Origin: Cichorium intybus
Taxonomy: Eukaryota; Streptophyta; Magnoliopsida; Asterales; Asteraceae
Reading direction: 5' to 3'
Assembly (NCBI GenBank): GCA_023525715.1
Contig: CM042017.1
Span: forward strand, 78,236,169 to 78,300,168
Length of the DNA: 64,000 bases
The notes under the pieces were generated by a model. That model was given only the letters and a program-made list of their open reading frames with translations, was not told the origin of the DNA and ran no database searches. The position numbers and the translations under genes were made by a program. Positions 1 to 13,051 of this stretch are shown piece after piece. Numbering within the stretch: position 1 is the first letter of the stretch; every line of letters starts with the position of its first letter.

Positions 1-1185
1 GGTGAGTTGAACTGATAACAAAATACCAAATTGGTCCTTGATAACAAAATACCAAATTGAACCACTTTCTGTAAAATAATTTAAGAACAGGAGAACACTT
101 GATTGCCCAAATGTTTAATATCATTATTTAAGCCAACAAATTAAGAAAGTAGGATGCTATAATCGATACTTGGACTAAAATTGTTTTTTTCGTGAACAAA
201 TTAATACCGGATAGTTAAATTTAATGGTACATGAACCAATATTATAACAAATCTAATTACTTGCAGAAGAAAACGTGGAAGAAGGAGATGCAGATGAAGA
301 TACTCGGTAATAGTATGATTGACGGTATGAGTAGAATATGTATAGGGTTTTTTTTAATTTTAAATGTTGATGGCGTTAATTTATCTTTATATTATGGGAT
401 TTACCATAAATCTACGGAATTTAAGTTTGGAAATTTTTATTAGATAGGAATGAATGAATACATAGGTAGAAATTATCCTTATATTATGGGATTTACCATA
501 AGTATAGGGAATTTAAGTTCGGAAAATATTATTAGATAGGAATGAAATTTATGGATACACAATACATGGGCGGAAAAAAAAGTTTTAGATGAATATGAGA
601 TTGCCACGTGTAAAAACAGCATCTTAGAATGGTGCCATGTGGCATGTTAGGTTTCTTTTATTAGTATACTATGACCTTGTTTTTGTTAATTTCCAACTCG
701 GATTGAACCGGCTGTTTTCTCAAAAAACCAGTTGGACCTGTGACACCTGGAACCGGGTTGATACGGCGGTTGAACAAAAAATTAGAATTTGGGCTTTAAA
801 AACTTGGTTGAAAAGTTTAATGCTCAATCTTTTAAAATTAATCCACCATTGTGTAATCAAATTTATTAAATTTTTCCTATGGAAACTTGACAAAATACTT
901 TTTTGGTACAAAGAATGTGAAATTACATTGTTTATGTTTTATAAATACATAATTATACTGAAAAATATAAAATACGTGAAACTTGTAAAAACCGATTGAC
1001 CCGAAGGTTGAACCGTGACCCGGTCACTACATCGGGTCAACTAAAAACCTAAGTTTTAAAACATTGATCCTTACCCACTCATCTCTTCCAATTCATCCTT
1101 TCTCACTACTATCTCTCAAGTTCTGGTCCAAAAATTAAATATGAAAAATCATTTTTTAACACTAACAATTGTAATTATTGGTCAA
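1..1185. other. AT-rich intergenic DNA
   Basis: No gene is recognised here. Positions 389-572 hold a two-copy diverged tandem repeat with a 92-bp period, both units starting with ATATTATGGGATTTACCATAA-like sequence. Positions 690-1050 hold scattered CCGG/GGTTGAACC-type motifs at both ends of an AT-rich middle, which may be a worn DNA transposon, but I could not define its ends. The short open frames here have no recognisable domain. Confidence 0.6.
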
Positions 1186-3237
1186 CATATTATCATACTA
1201 CATTAATTATAGTATACGATAATACAATGTTATTTTGAATATTTTTAGTTCATCAATTGTAATTATTGGTCATCATATTATCTCATTCTTTAATATTTAA
1301 GAATTAACGTCATTTTTTAACATCATTTCCATGGTGTCATTAATAGTAAATAGTTTATAATTATATTAAATAAGTAAATATGTATGTGTCTATATTTAAT
1401 TAACTAAATAAAAACCACAGTTTACTATTTTTTTAATAATTTATGGCACAATTAAACCTATAATTTAAAAGTGTTATATTGATGCGTTCAAGAAAATCTC
1501 TAAATTAAAAACACTATTTTATATTGTTTTCTAATAAATTTTGCAATGTATTAAATTTGGTATTTTTGGTGAAAGCTTTTTCTAGGAAATCAAAATTCAT
1601 AGATCAAATGTGGAAACAATTATGGTTGGGATAGTGAATATGAGAAAAACTTAGGGGATTTTACCCTTTTAGGGATTGAAATGAGGTCAATATATTAAAT
1701 TAGCCTTCTTTTTATTTGAAAAGGATGGAAGAGATGAAAAGAATATTTTCTAAATTGAATGTTTATTTGAGTAGTTTTATGCCACCTTAATGCATAATAA
1801 TCAATATGAATATATTTTAATAAAGAAATTTGTTCTGTAAAAATAAAGAAAATGTTTGATTTGGAGACTTGGAATTCATATGAAATTGAAGATATTTGAT
1901 ATGTTCTTCTAATAAGAAAACAATGCAAAACAAATTGCAACGTTATAAAATAAACAAATGAAAAAGGGATTTTATGATACAAAAGTAAATGCATGTACTT
2001 TGTTAATTCTTGCATTTTGTCCAAAACTAAATACATAATACTTTGACAAAATCATAAAGTTGTTGCCTAACATTGTAAACCAACATCTGGCACACTTATC
2101 TACTACATCCCAATCAATGATCTCCATTCTTCGACATGCATGTAATGGACTTTATAATCAGTTATTTACATTATGAAAATTAATGGATTTATCAAATCGG
2201 CTTTCACCTTCTCTACCAATAGAACTTCCAAGTAAGCAGGATGTTTATAAGGTAGTTCCGGTTCCGGTTCCGGTTCCGGTTCTGGTTCCGTCAGGCTAAG
2301 AACCGCCGGTTCCGGTTCCGGTTCCTAAGAATTTTGTCGGGTACCCGCTTATGCTCACCCCTAAAACAATCTATGGATTCTTCTAGACAGCTGAATTAAT
2401 CGGTTGTAGTAAAAAACGATCAAAGTAAGATTAATCGGTCAAAATAAGTCAAAATTCGTCAAAAAGTCAGAGTTTGGTAAAAAAAAAAAATTTAAAATAT
2501 TTTAATTAAATATTATCACATATATTTTGTATAAAAACAATAAAGAAAATAAAAATATATCCACAAAATAGACTCTGGTTTTAGGTAAAAATAAAACCTT
2601 AGTCCAAAACTTGGCCTCGTTCAGAGTCCCTTGGTTGGGGAAGCTTGAAAAACACAAACCGCTGGAGAAAGAAGAAATCATGGATGAAAATATGATTGTG
2701 TTGCTAGATTTGTTAAGACCTCATATTCACATCTAGAAAAAACTTCAAACGTGTTGTACTATAATGACCGTACGAAATATGGAAACGAAAAATGAAGAAG
2801 AATAACAACGGTTTTTTATCAAAAATCACAAGAAAAACTTCACGTTATTCAATGATGGTGGCAGTTTGTCTTGCAAAAAAATTACCGAATCTATTAGGTT
2901 GTTATCATAATTAGTTACCGAGAACAATTTGGAGATGAACATTAACAGAAAAGCATTGCCCTTATGTTCACATATACATTAGAAGGAATCAACTCATTAT
3001 AGTCAACATGTTGAATGATTATTACCTACGAACATTTTGTGTGACTCTGTTCAAGGGCTTGTCTCCTCATGATCCTTCAGTAGCCATTAATTGAGATTAG
3101 ATCAAGAAACGGAAAAAACCCCTGATACAAACCATCTGATTATTTGTGTTTCAATGTCTCATACCTAAAATATTCTAAGTCACCAAGAATCAAAAAGCCA
3201 TAAACAAAGATAGTATATAATCAAATCAAAAGGTTTC
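1186..3237 (+). repeat. 2.05-kb tandem duplication, copy 1
   Basis: The sequence from 1186 (CATATTATCATACTACATT) reappears from 3237 onward and runs collinear with 3237-4145 and then 15722-17465. Copy 1 joins copy 2 directly, so this is a head-to-tail duplication with a period of about 2051 bp. Copies differ by scattered substitutions and by one 0.63-kb indel, present only in copy 2 (16110-16736). No protein family is recognised in the unit. Confidence 0.85.
2252..2335. repeat. GGTTCC hexanucleotide microsatellite
   Basis: There are about five consecutive GGTTCC units, a short spacer containing GTCAGGCTAAGAACC, then three more. The copy-2 equivalent at 15884-15930 has far fewer units, so the array has changed in length since the duplication. 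Confidence 0.85.
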
Positions 3238-4145
3238 ATATTATCATACTACATTAATTATATGTATACGATAATACAATGTTATTTTGAATATTTTTAG
3301 TTCATCAATTGTAATTATTGGTCATCATATTATCTCATTCTTTAATATTTAAGAATTAACGTCATTTTTTAACATCATTTCCCTGGTGTCATTAATAGTA
3401 AATAGTTTATAATTATATTAAATAAGTAAATATGTATGTGTCTATACTTAATTAACTAAATGAAAACTACACTTTACTATTTTTTTAATAATTTATGGCA
3501 CAATTAAACCTAACTTTAAAAGTGTTATATTGATGCGTTCAAGAAAACCTCTAAATTAAAAACACTATTTTATATTGTTTTCTAATAAATTTTGTAATGT
3601 ATTAAATTTGGTATTTTTGGTGAAAGCTTTTTATAGGAAATCAAAATTCATAAATCAAATGTGAAAAAATTATGCTTGGGATAGTGAATATGAGAAAAAC
3701 TTAGGGGATTTTACCCTTTTAGGGATTGAAATGAGGTCAATATATTAAATTAACATTCTTTTTATTTGAAAAGGATTGAAGAGATGAAAAGAATATTTTC
3801 TAAATTGAATGTTTATTTGAGTAGTTTTATGCCACCTTAATGCATAATAATCAATATCAATATATTTTAATAAAGAAATTGTTGTGTAAAAATAAAGAAA
3901 ATGTTTGATTTGAAGACTTGGAATTCATATGAAATTGAAGATATATGTTCTTCTAATAAGAAAACAGTGCAAAAAAAAAATTCAACGTTATAAAATAAAC
4001 AAATGAAAAAAGGGATATTATGATACAAAAGTAAATGCATGTACTTTGTTAATTCTTGCATTTTGTCCAAAACTAAATAAATAATACTTCGACAAAATCA
4101 TAAAGTTGTTGCCTATCATTGTAAACCAACATCTGGCACACTTAT
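3238..4145 (+). repeat. Tandem duplication, copy 2 (left part)
   Basis: This is collinear with 1187-2100. It stops at CTTAT (4141-4145), where an LTR retrotransposon is inserted. The duplication continues at 15722 with the repeated CTTAT. Confidence 0.85.
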
Positions 4146-6813
4146 TGTGACATCCGCCTAAAATGGATTCGGGTCAACCCAACCCAATTGGAGATTTAAT
4201 AAACCCTACTCGAGATTTCTTGAAGCTAATAGGATCAAAACCCTTACACTACGATATAAATTGACGTTAATAGCAATATAGCATAGTATAACGTTATAAC
4301 TATAATCAAATTAAATTATGATATCATATTAAAATCAAATCAAAGTATGATGCTCTAATTAAATTTAAAAAATCAAACTTGAATGCTATAATTAAACTTC
4401 AAATCAAAGTAGATTGTTATAATCGAATAATAACCTATTTTTTTTTATAAAACTCTATTTTTATAAACACTACATTAAATTTTATAAAACGCTTAAGATG
4501 CTTGTGTTAGTGGGGAATTATGAAGACCACCAAAAGTAAAAGTTTATTCCCATTGTCTCCCACTCACACCTCCCATCATCTTTCCTTTCATTTTTCTCCC
4601 AACACATTATTCTCATCACCACTCAAACCATATCTATTCTTTCTCTTACTCTCAATCTCGAAATTCCTCCTAGAAATCTTCATATTTCAGCCAAGAACAC
4701 TCCAATATACTCAAATATTCATCCCTCTTGAAGCATTCATCAATGTATGTTGTTAAAAGTCTCAAATTCATGAATGAAACAAATTAAATCCACCAAAATA
4801 TCTAAAACTCATTTTATGCATAAACCTGATTTTTATCAGACTCTCATGAATAAAATAAGAAGTTCTGGAAATTTTCAGAAAATAACTTATTTTTATTGAA
4901 TTACTATAATTATTGCAATAAAATAGGGCAATAATTCACATAAAATACTTTTTAGAGTCAATAAATTCTGGGAAAATTCTGGAGTGACCCATATATTGAG
5001 TAACGTGGATTTATGAAGTTTCATGCATTTATATTACGGTTTGAATTTTATTTTGTATTTTATTTTGTTGTAGATAAATAAATAGCAAAATATAGTTATG
5101 TATGTCAAAAACTGGATTTTATATTTTTCGAACCTTATTAACATTATAAAGACTCCATGACCAAATTTGAAGAGTATTTTAAGAATGTTTTCTTATTTTT
5201 CCCGATTTAATGATAGTTTAATGATTTAAATTGATAATAAATAGCTACACATGTCCACAAATTACAAAACCTTATCCGAATATCTTATATAACATGTTAA
5301 TCAAAAATAAAAAGTTTAATGAATTTCCCTTAATCTTTTACTATTATTTATGATTTTATTGCTTAATTAATACTGAAAAACATAAGAAATACTTCCCATA
5401 GTCACAAATATCCAAAACATTTACAGTAGATTCAATATAATGTTAGAAAACTATGCTTAAATTTCCAGAATTTTTAGGGATAATGTATTATTTTTCCCGA
5501 ATTTTGATGTTGTTTAATCAATAAAATAATAAAGAAATACTAAACCAGTTCAGAAAAATATGATAATTTTACAGTAATTACTATTATGTGAAATAATGAT
5601 TTCCTAATAATTTCAGAATTTTTCAATACTGTTTACTCTTTAAAAATATTTTCCTAAGTACTTAAGCATGTAAAAATGCATTTTTAATGATTATTTCATA
5701 TAAATAATTGTTAAAATCTATAAATACTTATAATTGGACAAGTTATTATTTTAATAAGAAATTATTAAAATCTTGACTAAATTGAAAATATAAATTAATT
5801 ATACAAAGTAATTAATTCAATTTAAAATTCATTTAACAAATGAAAACCTTAATATTCAAATCAAAATGAATTATTGTTCATTCATCTAATATAAGAATAT
5901 GTGTATAATTATTTTTATTAATACTTCATTCCCGTTTAGTAGTTCCTAAACCAAAACTATTAATTATATTAGGTTCTACGTCATTTTGACCCGAGCCGCC
6001 TATTCTGCGACACGCGTATTCCGTTGGACTAATATGAGTAATCTACCCCATATTTTATAATTTTCAATACTTTTGGGGTGTATCATGTGGTTTAATATGT
6101 TCCAACTTCATTTTATTATTTTTTTCACCATTGAGACATTGTTGGGACATTTATACGTGAATCAGTATTTGTATAATTATTGTTTGTTTACGCTACATGT
6201 ACTTGTAGTGCATTACCAATTTTAGTTTAATCTTCATGACTATGCCCGTATTCTTGAGGTACGTTATGGACAACAATAGCGCTATTTGGTTAACCACCCC
6301 GTCTTGGGACGCTAAGGTGATTGATTGCACGTGGTTGAGTGTGTATGATGATTAGATGCTCCATCCTATATTTATACATATATATGTATATATAGGATGA
6401 GGACTTATTGTTGTTGTTGTCATTTGTTAATCAATTTTTGATTTATAAACTGTTATCCCAATAACACTTGCTTGCCAACTTCAAAAGAAAACAAATTTCA
6501 AATTATTCAAACTCAGAATTTTCTTTAATAAAACTAGATCACTCACCAACTCTCGTAGTTGACCTGTTTTTACCCATGATGCAGATTTGAAGAATGAAGT
6601 TGATTAAAAGTAGGCTGTACCTTAGAAACCCACAAGACTATTTAAATTTGATGTAATAAATGTTGTTGTATTTGGATTTGTATTTGTATGTTGTGGATTT
6701 TGTTTGCATACTTAGTACTTACTTGAATCTAATCATATCATAACATAGTTGTCATGAGACTTTGAACAATATATCACGCCTTGATCGATTCCGTCAAGGA
6801 TCGGGGTGTGGCA
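4146..6813 (+). repeat. 5' LTR of the Gypsy element
   Basis: The LTR is 2668 bp, starts TGTGACATCC and ends GGGTGTGGCA. It pairs with 13052-15721. A short open frame at 4520-4756 is conserved in both LTRs but resembles no known protein. Confidence 0.95.
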
Positions 6814-6816
6814 GAT

Positions 6817-6828
6817 TGGTATCAGAGC
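6817..6828 (+). other. Primer-binding site (initiator-Met tRNA)
   Basis: TGGTATCAGAGC lies three bases after the 5' LTR end. It is the usual plant retrotransposon complement of the 3' end of initiator-Met tRNA. Confidence 0.95.
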
Positions 6829-7641
6829 CCTTGACTATAGGGAATTAGGTTAATTGCCTTGACCTAGTCTATAGCCTCTAGGGTCCTCTCGTATGCTAGT
6901 TTATAAAATGCACACACAACTGCATGCAATTCGCACTTAGAAAATCCTAGGAATACCTTTGTGTGCTAATTGCTCCCTTATGTGCTTACGTATTATTCCC
7001 GACACTTATATGTGTGCATACACTTGTGAATTTTGTCCTCTTTCTCTTAAAATCACACACATACTCAAATGGTTTCAAAATAAAAATTTATATACATATA
7101 TATTCCTTAGAGCTCATAGGAAATTAAAAGTCATCCACTCTAGTTGGGTAGGATCAAAGTAATGGACGCGTAGTAACTGGAAGGGGGAGGTGCCGGTAGC
7201 CCGAAAGTCCTGACTAGGTAAGCATTCGTATACATCCCAATCAACCGAGGGACCAGTTTGCTTACCTGGGGACCAAAGGCGAGAGTTCCCAAACCTATAG
7301 GCCAAAGCGCGTCATTCACATTACTTTTGAGCCATCAAACTACCCGACCTTATCAAACGTATCCGAAAGGATACACTCCAAAATGGCGAACTCATTGGAC
7401 TATTAAGTTCCCTAATGGGCCTTGAAGTGGGAAAAACATGTGAAAACTTAGTATTGTGGGGGCCCACGCAATTGCTACATGCATCACATTTAGTACCCAT
7501 GGAAAGCCCAAAAGGTGCCCAACACTCCTAACCATGGCCCAACAAGTGTTTTACAATCATTTTACCCAACAATGTCTACAAACTTAATTTCCATAATCAA
7601 TTTACAAATAACTAACAAGTCCATATGCGTGTTTCTCATAG
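6829..7641 (+). other. Untranslated leader of the Gypsy element
   Basis: This 0.8-kb stretch lies between the primer-binding site and gag. It carries no ORF comparable to the pre-gag ORF of the related element at 22719-34483. The small frames here are not convincing. Confidence 0.6.
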
Positions 7642-10149
7642 ATGGCATTACGACCCCCATACGCTGCTCGTAACAACCGAAGGCTAGCCGCCCTTATCGC
7701 TAAGGAGGTAGCAAATGTCATCCCAACAATTGCAACCCATCTTCAAGCTCTTTAGCCGCAAGCTCCAGCAACCACTCATCGTTGCTCGTTTAAGCACTTT
7801 CGTAGCTGTAATCCGCCTTACTTCAAAGGCATCAATGGTGCCACCGCACTCCTCACATGGATCGAAGAAATGGAGAGTACTTTCATCCACAGCGAGTGCC
7901 CTGAGGACCTGATGGTTCGTCATGCTATAGGGTGCCTCCAAGGTCATGCTCTCACAAGGTGGAACCTAGAAAAACGGACAAAGGGAGAGGCTGTTGCATT
8001 GGGAATGACCTGGCCAAAACTAAAGGAACGCATGAGGGAGAAGTTCTGCCCTGACAGCGAATTACAAACTCTCGAGGATGAATTTTGGAATCTGAAACAG
8101 GTGGGTGGCGATAACGCGGCCTATACCAATAGATTCCATGATCTCTCGAGACTCCTACCTCACATGGTTCAACCTATGAAAACTGCAATACGCCGCTACA
8201 TCAAAGGGTTACCGCGCCAGATCCGTGATTCGGTGACCAGCAGCAGGCCATCTACCCTGGAATCCGCTATTGAAATAGCAGGTCAACTCAACGAGGATAA
8301 TATGAACGATAATGTCCTCCCACGCAAGGGTTCAAAGATGACAACTGAAAAGCCGACCCCTGAGACTCCCCTAATTGTCAAGTCCGAGTCCTCACACTGA
8401 CACGACAAAAAGAAGCGGAAAAGCCATCACCACAACCATGCTGTTATTACCCCTGCTGCTCCTATCACCCAAGTCACCCAACCAAACAAAAAGCCGTATA
8501 CCGGACCTCACCCCCTCTGTAACCATTGTAACTATCACCATATGTCCACCAGCCCGTGTCGCCTTTGTACGACTTGTGGTCGCTATGGCCACTTGGGGGA
8601 CACATGTCGTGCACCAAAAACTCAGCGACCATTCGCTCTACCCTCAAATCAGCAAACACAAACCCGGTATCCAACTGGAACATGCTTCAACTGTGGTGAC
8701 CCCACCCATTTCAGAAACGCGTGTCCTAGGCTTTTCAATATCATTAACACTCAAGCCCAGGCAAATCCAACAATGCATGTTCCAGCTCCCAAAGGCCGAG
8801 CATTTGTCATTACCGCAACCCAAGCACAGACCGATAACAAGGTCGTAAATGATACGTTTCTCATAAATGACTGCTACGCGTCAGTACTTTTTGATTCAGG
8901 TGCCGATAAAAGTTTTGTGTCTTTGGAATTTGAACCCATACTTCACACACCTCGCACGATTCTTGATGAAAACTTTACCGTAGAAGTCGCCAATGGAAAA
9001 TACATTTCACTCAATGCAGTCATCCAAGATTGCATTTTCGATTTTTGCGGTCATAAATTTTCCGTCAATTTAGTTCCTATGGAACTTGGTAGCTTCGACA
9101 TCATCGTGGTAATGGATTGGCTATCCCAAAACCATGCTGAAATAGTATGTTACGAGAAGTTTATTCGTATTCCTCTTGCCGACGGTCAAAGTCTTCGTAT
9201 TTATGGCGAGACTCGTTCAAAAAAGCTTAGTCTTATGTCATGTACTCAAGTTCGATCATATCTACGTAAAGAATACATGGCTTTTTTAGCCCATGTGGTG
9301 GAAACAAAGGTCAAAGAAAAGAAGATCGAAGATATTCCGATTGTACGAGACTTTCCCGACATCTTTCCCGATGACGTATCTGGACTCCCTCCAGTACGTG
9401 AGCTAGAGTTCCGCATCGATCTCGTTCCTGAGGCTGCTCCCATAGCCAAGTCTCCATATCGGTTGGCTCCAACCGAGATGCAAGAATTGGCAAGTCAGCT
9501 CCAAGAATTAACCGATAAGGGATTTATCCGCCCTAGTACTTCACCCTGGGGAGCCCCGGTTCTCTTCATCAAAAAGAAAGATGGTTCGTTTCGTATGTGT
9601 ATCGATTATCGGGAGTTAAATAAATTGACCATCAAGAACCGATATCCGTTACCTCGGATCGACGACCTTTTTGATCAGCTTCAAGGAGCTTCATGCTTCT
9701 CAAAAATCGACATCCGCTCGGGTTATCACCAACTTCGAGTACGGGAAGAAGACATCCCTAAAACCGCTTTCCGAACCCGCTATGGTCATTACGAGTTCAC
9801 CGTTATTCCTTTTGGCCTAACGAATGCCCCTGCCGTATTCATGGACTTGATGAATCGGGTATTTAAACCTTATCTCGACCGTTTTGTTATCGTCTTTATT
9901 GATGACATCCACATTTACTCCAAGACAAAGGCAGACCATGAAAGACACCTTCGTCTAACTCTCCAAACATTGCAAGGAAATCAGCTCTATGCCAAATTTT
10001 CGAAATACGAGTTTTGGTTAAATGAGGTACAATTCCTCGGTCATATTGTAAGTGACAAGGGTATTTTAGTCGATCCCGCAAAAGTTGAAGCAGTAAGAAT
10101 TGGAAAGCCCCACGTACCCCTAAGGAAATTCGGTCATTCCTCGGTTTAG
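7642..10149 (+). pseudogene. gag-pol: gag-protease-reverse transcriptase (broken)
   Basis: One reading frame runs from ATG 7642 to TAG 10149 and is interrupted by in-frame TAG (7753-7755) and TGA (8398-8400). It would encode the structural Gag plus the enzymes that copy the element's RNA. Visible in order: a Gag capsid region; zinc knuckles near 8500-8720, two of them clear CX2CX4HX4C (CTTCGRYGHLGDTC and CFNCGDPTHFRNAC); aspartic protease motif DSGADKSF near 8896; RT blocks including the YRELNKLTIKNRYPLPR-type palm motif and catalytic FIDD near 9897. The frame is then lost near 10100, where one base is missing just before the WKAP motif. Two stops and a frameshift make it non-functional as it stands. 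Confidence 0.92.
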
Positions 10150-10877
10150 CTGGCTATTACCGGCGTTTCATTTCAAATTTCTCAAAGATCTATTTACCGC
10201 TTACTTTTCTCACTTGCAAGGGTACGCCATTTGATTGGGGACCCAAGCAAGAAGACGCTTTCCAAACCCTTAAAAAAAGATTGTGTGACGCTCCGATTCT
10301 TACACTCCCTGAAGGATCCGAAGATTTCGTGGTATACTGCGATGCCTCCAATCTCGGTCTAGGTTGTGTTTTGATGCAAAGGGGAAAGGTTATAGCTTAC
10401 GCATCGCGACAACTCAAAATCCATGAAAGGAATTATACGACTCATGATTTGGAGCTCGGTGCCGTGGTTTTCGCTCTTAAAATTTGGAGGCATTACCTTT
10501 ACGGCACTAAATGCGTAATTTTCACCGACCACAAGAGCTTGCAACATATTTTTAATCAAAAGGAACTCAATATGAGACAAACACGATGGGTCGAACTCCT
10601 AAATGATTACGAGTGTGAAATACGCTATCATCCGGGCAAGGCAAACGTGGTAGTCGACGCGTTAAGTCAAAAAGAACATGCCAAAGCATTTCATATAATA
10701 TGTTCTCCTATCTTGTCCAATCTCAGTGACCGAATTCGAGGAGCCCAACACTCGGCAATTACCGAAAATGACATGCCCACGGGAATTGATGGGGAGTTGG
10801 AAAGTAAATCTGATGGTATTTTCTATTATCAAGATCGCATATGGATCCAGATCGCGACAATCTTCGTACCTTCCTGA
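10101..10877 (+). pseudogene. pol: RT connection and RNase H (shifted frame)
   Basis: The polyprotein resumes in a different frame from 10101 (WKAP, then FLGLAGYYRRF). It includes the RNase H start VVYCDASNLGLGCVL near 10330 and the TDHKSLQHI motif near 10529. A second missing base near 10847 moves the frame again at the entry to integrase, and this frame stops at 10875-10877. RNase H removes template RNA during reverse transcription. Homology to the intact polyprotein at 25515-30041 is obvious over the whole stretch. Confidence 0.9.
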
Positions 10878-13040
10878 TGGAAGAAATCCATAAAACTCGA
10901 TATTCCATTCATCCTGGTGCTGACAAGATGTATCATGGCCTGAGAACCAATTATTGGTGGTCGGGAATGAAAAAGGATATTGCTTTATTCGTGGGCAAAT
11001 GTCTTACATGTTCCAGGGTCAAAGCAGAACATCAACGACCCTCTGGACTATTGGTCCAACCGATAATCACCAAGGGACACGACAGCATTTGGGTAGTCAT
11101 TGACCGTTTGACCAAATCCGCTCATTTCCTTCCCATCCGTGAACATTTCAAGGTCGAACAACTTGCTCGAATTTACATCGACGAGATAGTTAGTCGGCAT
11201 GGCCTCCCTCTCAGCATCATTTCAGATCGTGATGGGAGATTTCTCTCTCGGTTTTGGCAATCACTTCAAGCAGCCATGGGAACCCGCCTCGATCTCAGTA
11301 CCGCCTATCATCCTCAAACCGATGGTCAATCTGAGAGGACAATTCAAACACTTGAAGATATGTTGAGGGCGTGTGTCTTAGATTTCGGAGGAAACTGGGA
11401 CTCTCATTTACCGTTGGTGGAATTCTCCTATAATAACAGTTATCATTATACCATCAAGATGCCACCATTTGAGGCATTGTATGGCCGTAAATGCCGATCT
11501 CCTATTTGCTGGCATGAAATTGGCGAGTCCCACGTGATTCGCGCAACAGTGGATTCTCCAATCGTTGGTCCTGAGCTTATCCAGGAAACAACCGACAAAA
11601 TCACTCAGATTCGTAATAACCTTCTCGTAGCTCGTAGCCGACAAAAGAGTTACGCCGACAAGCGACGCAAACCGCTTGAATTTACCGTGGGTGACATGGT
11701 CATGTTAAAAGTGTCCCCATGGAAAGGTGTGATTCGATTTGGACGTAAGGGTAAATTGGCACCACGCTATGTAGGCCCGTTCAAAATCCTGAACAGGATC
11801 GGACCAGTAGCCTACGGTGCTGTTTGTTTTTGAAGAGGTAAAAGGTCTGCAGTCTGCGGACCGCATCTGCAGAGTATCTACAGAGAAGAGGTGGACTAAA
11901 TGTCTGCAGACTGCAAGAAGAAGACTGTTTGTTTTTTAAAGTCTGCAGGTTGTGAAAATAAACTGAAATTTAAAAAAAATTAAGTAAAACACATGAGTAC
12001 GTTCAATTTATGATATTAACGAATTTAAGAATCAAAGCAAACATTTATTTTTTTAAATAATAAAGAATAAAAATTATGTAACCAAAGTTGGATTTACAAA
12101 TAGTTTGTAAAGCTAAAAATTTGAGTAAGATTGTGAACCAAAGTTCTAATATTAAAATATATTTGTAGGTTTCAAATAGTTTATAAATATGCTTTACAAT
12201 AAAAAAAACGTCTATTATATGATATAACGAATTTAATTATCAAAGCAAACATGTCTTTTTTTAAGTTTGTGACATTTTTTTAAAAGTTTTACAAATTTAT
12301 CTTCATTTTGTTTAAAAACTTAGAAAAATAAATATTGTTATTTCGAAAAAATAATGTTGATAAAAAAATCGCAACTATTAATTAAAAAAAATCAAAGTGT
12401 TTTTAAAAACAATATGCATATTTCTTTTTTCTTTTAATCGAAGGTGGCCGGCGGCTGCGGTTTGGTCGACGATGCAAGGAAGAGAAAACGCGAGACCGGT
12501 TGGAGGAGAAAACGATATGCGTATTTTTTTTTTAGGTTAAAATTGTATTAATTTATTACTAGAATATCTCTGCAGACCCTTGAAGACATTGGTCCATGTC
12601 TGCCCCAAAAAGAGGACGCGCAGACCTTTTTAGGTCTGCAGTCTTCGAAAAAACAAACACTCTGCGAAGGCCCATGTCTGCGCGCCGTCTGCGTGGCGCA
12701 GACAAAAGTGGTCAGGAAGATCTGCGAAGAAAAAACAAACAGCCCCTACGAGTTGGATCTACCAATAGAGCTTAATAAAGTACACCCAGTATTTCATATA
12801 GCCAACCTCAAGAAGTGTTTAGAAGACGAGAACCTTCATGTTCCTCTCGAGGATATCCAAATCGACGAGACAATGCAATTTATCGAGAAACCCTTGGAAA
12901 TTGCCGACCGAAAGGAAAAGCAACTCAAAAGAAGTCGCATTCCCCTGGTCAAGGTCAGGTGGCAGTCAGCACGTGGACCTGAGTATACATGGGAGCGTGA
13001 GGATCAAATGCGTACCAAATACCCGCAACTTTTCTCTTAA
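10841..13040 (+). pseudogene. pol: Integrase and chromodomain-like tail (broken, split by insertion)
   Basis: This frame continues from 10841. The zinc-binding HHCC region is visible (HKTRYSIHPG, then CLTC near 11010). Relative to the intact relative, about 18 residues are missing around 11065, covering the first catalytic aspartate (the MDF motif). The second aspartate (ISDRDGRF near 11222) and the glutamate (DGQSERTIQTLEDM near 11323) remain. At 11815 the frame is cut by a 931-bp DNA transposon and resumes at 12747 with the C-terminal segment containing VHPVFHIANLKKC and a chromodomain-like end with WEREDQM. The stop is at 13038-13040. The missing aspartate alone would abolish DDE catalysis. 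Confidence 0.9.
11816..12746. mobile_element. 931-bp non-autonomous DNA transposon
   Basis: The insert interrupts integrase between Tyr and Glu codons that are adjacent in the related element. Its ends are GGTGCTGTTTGTTTTT and the reverse complement of GGGGCTGTTTGTTTTTT, and the 3-bp target TAC is duplicated (11813-11815 and 12747-12749). Within about 150 bp of each end lie many copies of CTGCAG/GTCTGC-type motifs (subterminal repeats). The centre is AT-rich, with no transposase. The 3-bp duplication and terminal sequence suggest PIF/Harbinger; the subterminal repeats would also suit hAT, so the superfamily is unsettled. Confidence 0.85.
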
Positions 13041-13051
13041 GTAGGGGAGAC
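13041..13051 (+). other. Polypurine tract
   Basis: GTAGGGGAGAC directly precedes the 3' LTR and follows the pol stop. It is the expected plus-strand priming site. Confidence 0.85.

Noticed and set aside
1695..2036. 113-aa minus-strand ORF, shorter in copy 2 (3867-4070)
   Set aside because: The frame is not maintained between the two copies and the composition is AT-driven.
4520..4756. 78-aa ORF conserved in both LTRs (also 13423-13659)
   Set aside because: Conservation is explained by LTR duplication; composition is low-complexity and no family is recognised.
6817..6828. tRNA gene at the TGGTATCAGAGC sites
   Set aside because: These are only the 12-base primer-binding complements next to LTR ends; no cloverleaf is present.
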